Positions 24,042-31,010 of a DNA stretch of 38,172 nt are shown in pieces. Position 1 is the first letter of the stretch, and each line of letters begins with the position of its first letter. The notes below the pieces were generated by a model that did not search any database, was not told the origin of the DNA, and saw only the letters and a list, made by a program, of their open reading frames with translations. The stretch comes from an uncultured Treponema sp. (lineage in GTDB: Bacteria > Spirochaetota > Spirochaetia > Treponematales > Treponemataceae), in NCBI GenBank assembly GCA_938045195.1, contig CALINC010000013.1, forward strand, positions 1 to 38,172. Direction: 5' to 3'. Made by a program: the position numbers and the translations under genes.

Positions 24042-25103
24042 TTACACTTTTGTGGTAATAGTTTTATCTTCCGGCATTTCCAAAAAATATTCGTTTAGTT
24101 TGTACCGCATTGTTTCAATATCCTTGCAGTTTAAAATTTTGCTTTTTATATGATGTGCAAAAGTGAAATTGCCGCAAAAATATGTAAAAAAACGCTGGGC
24201 CCTCGTTATGTGGAATTCTTTGGGTTGTTCGGTTTTTAATAAAAGAAAGAAACGATTTACCGTTTCGGATAGGTCTATACTTTTTAAATGAGGTGCAGTT
24301 TTGCCGGTTTCTGTTTTTATTCTTGCGGAGGTCTCAATATTCCGCCGCTCTGAATCGCTATTGTTGATTTCAGAAAAAATCCACGGCTTTTGTACTGCAG
24401 CTCTGCCTATCATCCAGCCTGCGCATTTATAAATGGAAGAATATTTAAAAAATCTTTCTTTAGAATCTATATCGCCGTTTGCATAAACGGGAATATTCAA
24501 ATCTGCGGCAAGGCGGGCAGTATACTCATGTTTGCAGGGACGGGAATATTTTTGACGCTGCGTACGCGGGTGCAGGGTAATCAGTTCAACGCCTTCAGAA
24601 GTCAGCATTTTACAGAATTCATACAATGCAGAATACTCTTCGGTTTCTCCCAAGCGTAATTTTACGCTTAACCGGATATGCTTTTTCTCCGCCCCTTGAA
24701 AATCTGCAAATTCTTTTTCATATTGAATTATTGCATTTTTTACTTGCCGCACAAAATTCGCCGTTTCAAGTTTCGGTTTTATCATCCATGCAAAACCCGC
24801 CCCGGTATTTACGATTTGCGGTGCCGAGCAGCCCATATTCAAATCTATGCCGAAACCTCCATATTGTAATAAAAGCGGAACGGCTTTTGCGGCGGCTTCG
24901 GGATATGGGCTGGTAATTTGCCAAACCAATTTTTCGGGAGAGGGGTTTGCTCTAAAATACCACGCTTCAAAACCGCCGCCCGATACGGCTGACGGCGCAT
25001 GAATCATCTCGGAAAAGTATTCATCCGGTTCGCCGAAGTCTGCAATGAGTTCTCTTAAAGCCGAATGGCTGATAGCCGCCATCGGAGCCAAAATTAATTT
25101 CAT
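24042..25103 (-). CDS. dus: tRNA-dihydrouridine synthase
   Basis: 353 residues. The FMN TIM-barrel motifs of the Dus family are in order: LAPM at the N-terminus, DLNMGCSAPQ with the catalytic Cys and a GAGFAWM loop following, VKLRLG, LHPRTQRQKYS, IPVYANGDI, and GWMIGRAAVQKPWIF. The C-terminal helical tRNA-binding part ends in DKTITTKV. It reduces uridines in tRNA D-loops. It lies 27 bp downstream of selA on the same strand and is probably co-transcribed. The ribosome binding site is weak (AAGGCG about 12 nt from ATG). Subfamily (DusA/B/C) not assigned. Confidence 0.92.
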   Translation of the reverse strand: MKLILAPMAAISHSALRELIADFGEPDEYFSEMIHAPSAVSGGGFEAWYFRANPSPEKLVWQITSPYPEAAAKAVPLLLQYGGFGIDLNMGCSAPQIVNTGAGFAWMIKPKLETANFVRQVKNAIIQYEKEFADFQGAEKKHIRLSVKLRLGETEEYSALYEFCKMLTSEGVELITLHPRTQRQKYSRPCKHEYTARLAADLNIPVYANGDIDSKERFFKYSSIYKCAGWMIGRAAVQKPWIFSEINNSDSERRNIETSARIKTETGKTAPHLKSIDLSETVNRFFLLLKTEQPKEFHITRAQRFFTYFCGNFTFAHHIKSKILNCKDIETMRYKLNEYFLEMPEDKTITTKV

Positions 25104-25130
25104 ATATACGGTTGCGCCTTGTATAATTTT

Positions 25131-26480
25131 TTAAGCGAGTACGCCGTTTAAACTGCATATAAGATATTCATCGTCTTTTTCGGCTATACTTGCAGGATGA
25201 ATAAAAAAGCTGTTTTCTTCAATAAAGCCGATGATAGGTATGTCAAGTTCTCTTAAATCTTTTTTTATTCGTTCCGCACTTTTTTGGGAATTCAATTTTA
25301 CCGCCCATGATTTAAAGCCCGTATCGGGAGTACTTCCGCCGCCGAGCGAAAAAAGCTTTTCTACAACTTCGGCTTTTCCTTTAGGTAAACCGGAAACTAT
25401 TTTTTCGGCACGTTTTTTTATTTCGGCGGCATCTTTATGTAATGAACGGGCTGCGGCGGACTCCCCTTGATTTAAATAGTACACGAGTGTTTCCTGCATT
25501 AAACTTGCAACAGCCCGTCCCACACGGTATGTACGCATAAGCTGATTTTTAGAAATAGTTTTTATATAAGCGGAGTTTCCGACAATCCAGCCTGCCTGCG
25601 GTCCGCCTAAAATCTTATCGCCAGAAAAGCAAACCAAATCGGCACCTTCTTTTAATATAGAAGAAACGGAAGGTTCTTCGGGAATATTTAAATTTAAATT
25701 TCCGGAACCTTGATCTACAGCCAATATAACGTTTTTAGGCAAAATTGATTTTATCTCTTTTATTTCAGGGTGTTCCGTAAATCCGCGTATTTTATAATTT
25801 GACGTGTGAACCCAAAGGAGCATTGCAGTATTTTCATTTAAGGCATTTTTTATATCGGCAAGCGTCGTAATATTTGTAGTTCCGACTTCTACAAGTGTGC
25901 AGCCAGCCATTTCCAAAATTTCAGGAATTCTAAAACCGCCGCCTATTTGTACTTGCTGCCCTCGCGCTACAATAACTTCTTTATTTTGCGCAAGGGCTTT
26001 AAGCATTAAAAAAACGGCGGCGGCGTTGTTATTAAGCATAACTGCCGAAGCTGCTCCTGTAAGCATACACATACAGCTGTTTAAAAATTCAAACCGTTTG
26101 CCGCGGTTCCCGTCCGCTAAATCCATTTCTATCGAAGAATAAGATTCTGCCGTTTCCTTTGCCGCTTCCCAAATATTTTCAGGCAGAGGAGAGCGTCCCA
26201 AATTGGTGTGAAGAATAATTCCCGTTGCATTTATTACTTTGGTAATGCGTTTCCGTATTATGGGGCGGCACAATATTTTTACCTGTTCCGCACACTCCGC
26301 AGGTGAGGGGATTGTATCTCCTGTAATTGCATTCTTTCTGATATGTTCCAGATAATCCGCCGCAATTTTTACGGCTTGAGGTTTGCCGATTTTTTTGATG
26401 ACATCCTGCAAAACGGGTTCATGTAAGAGTTTTTCCGTCTGAGGGATTTTTGCCAGCGGATTTAAATTTGTTTTTTCCAT
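25131..26480 (-). CDS. selA: L-seryl-tRNA(Sec) selenium transferase (selenocysteine synthase)
   Basis: 449 residues. Typical SelA sequence: INATGIILHTNLGRSPL, SYSSIEMDLADGNRG, VMLNNNAAAVFLML, VIVARGQQVQIGGGFRIPEIL, LVEVGTTNITTLADI, the PLP-lysine segment CFSGDKILGGPQAG, and GRAVASLMQETL. It converts seryl-tRNA(Sec) to selenocysteyl-tRNA(Sec) using selenophosphate, as a ring-shaped PLP enzyme. It is divergent from purB and followed by dus. No ribosome binding site precedes the ATG; a perfect -35 and spaced -10 end six bases before it. Confidence 0.97.
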   Translation of the reverse strand: MEKTNLNPLAKIPQTEKLLHEPVLQDVIKKIGKPQAVKIAADYLEHIRKNAITGDTIPSPAECAEQVKILCRPIIRKRITKVINATGIILHTNLGRSPLPENIWEAAKETAESYSSIEMDLADGNRGKRFEFLNSCMCMLTGAASAVMLNNNAAAVFLMLKALAQNKEVIVARGQQVQIGGGFRIPEILEMAGCTLVEVGTTNITTLADIKNALNENTAMLLWVHTSNYKIRGFTEHPEIKEIKSILPKNVILAVDQGSGNLNLNIPEEPSVSSILKEGADLVCFSGDKILGGPQAGWIVGNSAYIKTISKNQLMRTYRVGRAVASLMQETLVYYLNQGESAAARSLHKDAAEIKKRAEKIVSGLPKGKAEVVEKLFSLGGGSTPDTGFKSWAVKLNSQKSAERIKKDLRELDIPIIGFIEENSFFIHPASIAEKDDEYLICSLNGVLA

Positions 26481-26486
26481 AACGAC

Positions 26487-26515
26487 ATATAAACACAGAA
26501 AAAGATTCTTGTCAA
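26487..26515 (-). promoter_or_regulatory. Promoter of selA, leaderless arrangement
   Basis: On the minus strand TTGACA (26515-26510), 17-bp spacer, TTATAT (26492-26487), then six bases and ATG 26480. The predicted transcript start coincides with the A of the start codon. Confidence 0.7.
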
Positions 26516-26525
26516 GAAATATCTC

Positions 26526-26554
26526 TTGACTAAATCTTGCATTTACGCCATTAT
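26526..26554 (+). promoter_or_regulatory. Promoter of purB, leaderless arrangement
   Basis: TTGACT (26526-26531), 17-bp spacer, CATTAT (26549-26554), then five bases and ATG 26560. There is no ribosome binding site. An alternative -10 (TATAAA, 26552-26557) has a 20-bp spacer and would put the transcript start inside the gene. Confidence 0.5.
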
Positions 26555-26559
26555 AAACT

Positions 26560-28014
26560 ATGGAAGTACGTTCAATTTTTAAAAATATCTCACCGATAGA
26601 TCATCGTTATTCTCTGCCGGCAGGCGGTATTTACGATGAACTTTCGGTTTTTTTGTCGGAAGAAGCCGGTATCATTTATTGTGCAAAGGCAGAAATCGCC
26701 TTGATAAAAGCTCATCTCAAAATTGCAGAAAAAAATCGGGCTTCCGGTTTACCTCAACTTACAAAAGATTTGGAAAGTCTCTTAGATGCAGTTGCTCTAA
26801 ATATCGACCCGTCCGAAGTGTATAAAGAAGAACAAAAAACGCAGCATAATATACGCGCTCTTGTAAATGTGTTAAAGAAAAAAGTTCCTGCCGCAGCGGC
26901 TTCGCTTGTTCATTTAGGAGCCACAAGTGCGGATATTTTAGATACTGCTTTTTCTATGAGGATTCGAGACACAACCGTAAAAGTAATTATTCCCCTTTTA
27001 AAGAAAACGGAACTATTGCTTTGTGATATTGCAGAACGTGAAGCCGAAACTCCGCAGGTAGGCAGAACTCACGGACAGCATGCAGTTCCGATTACTTTCG
27101 GATATGCGGTAGCAGAATATGTTGCCCGTTTGGGTAAATCAATTTTAAAAATGGAAGAACTTGTAAAAGATTTACGCGGTAAGTTTGCCGGAGCCGTCGG
27201 TGCCTATAATGCAGCGTCGTTAATAGTAGAAGACCCTCCCGCTTTTGAAAAACTCTATTTGGACTATCTTGGGCTTTTACCGTCAGAATATTCTCATCAA
27301 TTAGTTGAACCTGAATATATGCTCCGTCTTTTACTCGAAGCAAATATTGCATTCGGGATTATTGCAAACCTTGCCGACGATTTGCGTAATTTGCAGCGTA
27401 CCGAGATAGGAGAAGTATTTGAATATTTCGGTTCCACGCAAGTGGGTTCTTCTACTATGCCCCAAAAAAGAAATCCTTGGAATTCGGAACACGTAAAAAG
27501 TTTATGGAAAACCTTTTCGCCCCGCATTATAACTTTCTATATGGATCAAATTTCCGAACATCAGCGGGACTTATCCAATTCTGCAAGTCAGCGGTTTATA
27601 GCGGATTATCTTACCGGACTTGCTTTGGCATTTACCCGAATGAATTCGATTTTGAAGGGGTTGCAAGCCGACCGCGAAAATATGCTGAAAAATCTTTTGG
27701 AGGGCGGAGGAAAGGTAAAGGGCGGCGTTATGGCAGAACCGGCGTATATTCTTTTGGCAGAGTGCGGCGTTTCCGACGCACATGAAGTAATACGAAAAAT
27801 TACTCTTGCCGCAGAGACAAAGAAGATTACGTTTTATGAAGCGTTGAAAGCAGAGCCTGACGTTTTTAAAATGGTAACGGAGCGGCTTAAAAAACTTAAT
27901 TTTGATGAACCTGAAGATTTTTTTGCAAGACCGGAACGTTATAGAGGTTTGGCAAATAAAAAAGCAAAAAATCTTTCAGAAAAATATAAGGCTTTATTCC
28001 TGCGGAGGGTTTAA
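26560..28014 (+). CDS. purB: Adenylosuccinate lyase
   Basis: 484 residues. Fumarase/aspartase-superfamily motifs: VHLGATSADILDTAFS with catalytic-loop residues, GRTHGQHAVPITFG (catalytic His), and the signature GSSTMPQKRNPWNSE with the mobile catalytic Ser. Other matches are DLSNSASQRF and the LEGGGKVKGGVMAEPAYI region. It catalyses two purine-biosynthesis steps (SAICAR to AICAR and adenylosuccinate to AMP). The last residues (LFLRRV) and stop are encoded by the start of a dispersed repeat, so the native C-terminus has probably been replaced or extended. Single gene, divergent from selA. Confidence 0.95.
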   Translation: MEVRSIFKNISPIDHRYSLPAGGIYDELSVFLSEEAGIIYCAKAEIALIKAHLKIAEKNRASGLPQLTKDLESLLDAVALNIDPSEVYKEEQKTQHNIRALVNVLKKKVPAAAASLVHLGATSADILDTAFSMRIRDTTVKVIIPLLKKTELLLCDIAEREAETPQVGRTHGQHAVPITFGYAVAEYVARLGKSILKMEELVKDLRGKFAGAVGAYNAASLIVEDPPAFEKLYLDYLGLLPSEYSHQLVEPEYMLRLLLEANIAFGIIANLADDLRNLQRTEIGEVFEYFGSTQVGSSTMPQKRNPWNSEHVKSLWKTFSPRIITFYMDQISEHQRDLSNSASQRFIADYLTGLALAFTRMNSILKGLQADRENMLKNLLEGGGKVKGGVMAEPAYILLAECGVSDAHEVIRKITLAAETKKITFYEALKAEPDVFKMVTERLKKLNFDEPEDFFARPERYRGLANKKAKNLSEKYKALFLRRV

Positions 28015-28147
28015 TACCCTGTTGCTGCTCAACGTACGCTCTGCGGCGTAACGAAAGGTATTAAAGCCGACTGCACCCACCTTATGAGAACATACAATGC
28101 GAAACATTGAGCATTGTACTCGACGCTCTGCTTCGAGGTTGTTGATT
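27993..28147 (+). repeat. Dispersed ~155-bp repeat, copy 3, forming the end of purB
   Basis: It begins TTTATTCCTGCGGAGGG inside purB and supplies its final codons and TAA (28012-28014). The order of hairpins matches copy 2. The terminal hairpin is CTCGA/TCGAG instead of CCCCG/CGGGG, keeping pairing. GCTCTGC repeats lie at 28038-28044 and 28125-28131. 28148-28192 holds nothing recognisable. Confidence 0.88.
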
Positions 28148-28192
28148 ACGTTAGCCGTTAGTTCATTTAACAGATAACGGGTGCATACGGCG

Positions 28193-28241
28193 AAAAAAGT
28201 CTGCTTTACAGGGGTTTTACAGTGTAGAGCAGACTTTTTTT
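28193..28241. terminator. Bidirectional terminator between purB and tsf
   Basis: A perfect 13-bp stem: AAAAAAGTCTGCT (28193-28205) pairs with AGCAGACTTTTTT (28228-28240). A long loop can itself partly pair (TTACA/TGTAG). A-tract and T-tract give a U run on either strand, serving tsf on the minus strand and purB on the plus. Confidence 0.88.
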
Positions 28242-28264
28242 AATTGTTAAAAGGTTTTAAACTT

Positions 28265-29107
28265 TTAAGCGGTTACTCCGAGTCTGTAAATAATCAGCCT
28301 AGATAAGCTTAAATCAGAACCCGCCGCTTTTCCGATTTCGTTCATTTTTTTTGCAACGGAAACCTTATCGTCTTTTACAAAAGGCTGCTCAAGGAAGCAA
28401 ATTTCGGATAAGTGTTTGTTTATCTTTCCTTTTACGATGCCTTCTTTTACATTATCGGGTTTATCCAAATCGGCAACCTGTCCCCTAAAGATTTCTTCTT
28501 GTTCTTTAATATAAGAAGGTTCGACATCTTCTTTTTTGACATACAAGGGAACAAAGGCGGCTGCATGCAAGCAGCAGTCATAGGCAAAGTCTTTTACTTC
28601 TTTTTTTTCAAAGACTGCGGGGTCATCTGCTTTTAATACAACGATAACGCCGGTTTTTTTGTCGGAATGAACATAGCGGGAAATATATTCGTTATTTTCC
28701 GCTTTAACGTGAATAAGCCGTGTTAAATTCATATTTTCGCGGACACGCGTAGCTAAGTCCAACATTTTATCGTTAAGTTCCTTTGTAATTTCGCATAGGT
28801 CTCTATCAAAAGCATTTTTTGCAATGTCTTCACCGACTGCAATAAAATCACTGTTTTTTGCTACAAAGTCCGTTTCGCAGGTCATTTCGATCATAACGGC
28901 TTTTTTCTCGTCATTATGAATAACAATTATACCTTCACTGGTTACCCTGTCTGCCCGTTTTTCTACGGCAGCCAAGCCCTTTTCTTTTAAGTATTTTTCG
29001 GCTTCTTTTGCGTCGCCATTACATTGCTGCAAAGCCTTTTTACACTCCATCATACCTGCGCCGGTTTTATCGCGCAAAGCTTTTACATCAGAGGCTTTAA
29101 TTTCCAT
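28265..29107 (-). CDS. tsf: Translation elongation factor Ts
   Basis: 280 residues, ATG 29107 with AGGAG. The N-terminal UBA-like domain (VKALRDKTGAGMMECKKALQQCNGDAKEAEKYLKEKG, in the family order) and MTCETDFVAKN (the TDF-x-A region contacting EF-Tu) are clear. The C-terminal dimer domain contains LEQPFVKDDK. It regenerates EF-Tu-GTP. It lies 16 bp downstream of rpsB. The usual pyrH-frr continuation is absent: a terminator follows, then convergent purB. Confidence 0.97.
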   Translation of the reverse strand: MEIKASDVKALRDKTGAGMMECKKALQQCNGDAKEAEKYLKEKGLAAVEKRADRVTSEGIIVIHNDEKKAVMIEMTCETDFVAKNSDFIAVGEDIAKNAFDRDLCEITKELNDKMLDLATRVRENMNLTRLIHVKAENNEYISRYVHSDKKTGVIVVLKADDPAVFEKKEVKDFAYDCCLHAAAFVPLYVKKEDVEPSYIKEQEEIFRGQVADLDKPDNVKEGIVKGKINKHLSEICFLEQPFVKDDKVSVAKKMNEIGKAAGSDLSLSRLIIYRLGVTA

Positions 29108-29123
29108 ATTTTAACTCCTGTAT

Positions 29124-29996
29124 TTATTTGTCTTCGTATAAGTCCTCGTCGTCTACGAGAGAGTCATCCTCTTCGTCATCCTTTTTTTCGTCTTCATCCG
29201 AGGGGGTATAATTTTTATAGTCGGTAATTTCTTCATCTCTATCCTGATACGGGTCTACACCTGAATCTCCGGATTCTTCATCATCTTGTAAACTTTCGAT
29301 GATTTTAAGTCCGTGTTCGTTGTCAGCTTCGATAACGGCATTTGCAATTACTCCGGTAAATAGCGAAATGGAGCGGATTGCGTCATCGTTCCCTGGTATA
29401 GGATAGTCGATTCCTTCGGGATTGCAGTTTGTGTCTACCACCGCAACTACGGGAATACCTAGAGTCTTTGCTTCACGGATTGCAATTTCTTCTTTTCTCG
29501 TATCGATAATAAAAAGAATACCGGGCAAATCCTTCATCTCTTTAATACCGCCTAAATTTTTTTCGAGTTTTGCTTTTTCGTGTCTTAAGCCGGCAACTTC
29601 TTTTTTGGTGAGGTTTTCAAAGGTGCCGTCGGTTTCCATCTTTTCGATTTTCTTTAGACGTGCAAGACTTTTTTTAATTGTTGAAAAGTTTGTAAGCATT
29701 CCGCCAAGCCAGCGGTTGTTTACATAGTACATTCCGCATCGTTCAGCTTCTTTTTGAATTGTCTGCTGTGCTTGTTTTTTTGTTCCTACAAACAAAACCG
29801 ATTTACCTTCGGCAGTTACTTTTCGGACTGCCTCATAGGCCTCTCGAATTGAAACTATCGTTTTTTGTAAATCAATAATATGAATCCCGTTTCTTTCTGC
29901 GAAGATAAATTTCTTCATGCGCGGATCCCAGCGTTTTACTTGATGCCCGAAATGTACACCGGATTCAAGTAAGTTTTTCATGGTTACTACTGCCAT
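29124..29996 (-). CDS. rpsB: 30S ribosomal protein S2 with acidic C-terminal extension
   Basis: 290 residues, ATG 29996 with AAGGAG. Core S2 sequence: MKNLLESGVHFGHQVKRWDPRMKKFIFAERNGIHIIDLQKT, VLFVGTKKQAQQ, NRWLGGMLTNFSTI, IDTRKEEIAIREAKTLGIPVVAVVDTNCNPEGIDYPIPGNDDAIRSI; all are in order. About 50 residues beyond the usual end form a very acidic tail (DEDEKKDDEEDDSLVDDEDL). It is the first gene of the rpsB-tsf operon and has a structured leader. Confidence 0.97.
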   Translation of the reverse strand: MAVVTMKNLLESGVHFGHQVKRWDPRMKKFIFAERNGIHIIDLQKTIVSIREAYEAVRKVTAEGKSVLFVGTKKQAQQTIQKEAERCGMYYVNNRWLGGMLTNFSTIKKSLARLKKIEKMETDGTFENLTKKEVAGLRHEKAKLEKNLGGIKEMKDLPGILFIIDTRKEEIAIREAKTLGIPVVAVVDTNCNPEGIDYPIPGNDDAIRSISLFTGVIANAVIEADNEHGLKIIESLQDDEESGDSGVDPYQDRDEEITDYKNYTPSDEDEKKDDEEDDSLVDDEDLYEDK

Positions 29997-30009
29997 GTTT
30001 CTCTCCTTT

Positions 30010-30037
30010 GGGCATTGAGGTAAATCTCCTAAAGCCC
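30010..30037 (-). promoter_or_regulatory. Leader hairpin just upstream of the rpsB ribosome binding site
   Basis: On the minus strand GGGC (30037-30034) and GCCC (30013-30010) enclose an inner AGG/CCT pairing (30030-30028 with 30020-30018). The right foot touches the AAAGGAG used by rpsB. It could be a site of S2 autoregulation, but I do not recognise a known S2-leader motif. Confidence 0.4.
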
Positions 30038-30115
30038 ATTCCTTCTCTATTTCTCGAAAAGGGAAATTTAAAATTACCCGATTCGGATATTTACCGTAAA
30101 AACGGCATAAAGCAG

Positions 30116-30144
30116 ATTATACTATTTTTAAACTATTTTGTATA
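30116..30144 (-). promoter_or_regulatory. Candidate promoter of rpsB-tsf
   Basis: On the minus strand TATACA (30144-30139), 17-bp spacer, TATAAT (30121-30116). The leader would be about 110 nt. The perfect -10 supports it; the -35 is a 4-of-6 match. The remaining spacer to 30233 shows nothing else. Confidence 0.55.
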
Positions 30145-30233
30145 GGGGTTAGCAATAGGAATAGATTAAATACTGCCTTCTATTTTTTATTGCAAAAACT
30201 AAAAACCGTAATATTGTTTTGTTTTAAAGACAC

Positions 30234-30263
30234 TAGACAATTCTTACTTGCTTATGGTATAAA
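30234..30263 (+). promoter_or_regulatory. Promoter of the HAD gene, leaderless arrangement
   Basis: TAGACA (30234-30239), 18-bp spacer, TATAAA (30258-30263), then five bases and ATG 30269. There is no ribosome binding site. Confidence 0.5.
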
Positions 30264-30268
30264 TTATT

Positions 30269-30979
30269 ATGAACTTGGATATTTCTGCCGTAGCTTTTGA
30301 TATTGACGGAACTTTATACCCCGCATATAGGTTTAATTTGCGGATTATTCCGTTTATTTTAAAAAATTTTAATTTTATGGCTGCTCTCCACAAAACGCGT
30401 AAAGAAATACGGCGGATTCAAAATAAAAATTTCGGTGCGGTTCAAAATGATTTTTTTGAATTTCAAGCCCAAATATTTTCCCGTTATGCAGGTATGCCTA
30501 GAGAAATATCCGATAAATTCTTAAATGAAGAGATTTATTCAGGCTGGAAGAAACGGTTTGCATTGATAAAACCTTATAAATATGCAAAAGAAACCGCCGA
30601 AACGTTTAAAAAGAGGGGGTTAAAAATAGGGCTGCTTTCGGATTTTTTACCAGGGCAAAAAAATGATGTTTGGGGGATTCTGCCTTTATGCGATGCCGCT
30701 TTAGGGTCTGAAGAAGCCGGAGCATTAAAACCATCCGTCATTGCATTTCAAACTCTTGCAGAAAAACTCGGTGTCCCCTGCGGCAAAATTTTATATGTGG
30801 GGAACAATTTAAAATATGATGTAGCGGGTGCAAATGCTGCGGGAATGTATTCGGCTTGCATAAAAAGCCGAGCTTTTATATTTTTTCATAACATATTTAA
30901 AAAATTCCGCAAAAAGAAATCGGCGGAACCGGATATTTATTTTTCAAATTACCGCCAATTATTGAAACTTGTGTTGTAA
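30269..30979 (+). CDS. HAD-superfamily hydrolase
   Basis: 236 residues. The four HAD motifs are present: DIDGTLYP (motif I, nucleophile Asp within FDIDGT), LLSDF (motif II Ser), LKPSV (motif III Lys), and VGNNLKYDVAGA (motif IV; an Asn replaces the usual GD pair's Asp, with the acidic Asp five residues later). An alpha-helical cap lies between motifs I and II (subfamily IA). A small-molecule phosphatase is likely; the substrate cannot be assigned. The C-terminal basic stretch (FKKFRKKKSAEP) is unusual. The coiled-coil gene starts 31 bp after its stop and is probably co-transcribed. Confidence 0.85.
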   Translation: MNLDISAVAFDIDGTLYPAYRFNLRIIPFILKNFNFMAALHKTRKEIRRIQNKNFGAVQNDFFEFQAQIFSRYAGMPREISDKFLNEEIYSGWKKRFALIKPYKYAKETAETFKKRGLKIGLLSDFLPGQKNDVWGILPLCDAALGSEEAGALKPSVIAFQTLAEKLGVPCGKILYVGNNLKYDVAGANAAGMYSACIKSRAFIFFHNIFKKFRKKKSAEPDIYFSNYRQLLKLVL

Positions 30980-31010
30980 TTTGCTATACTGTGAGGTAAG
31001 GGTGGAATTA

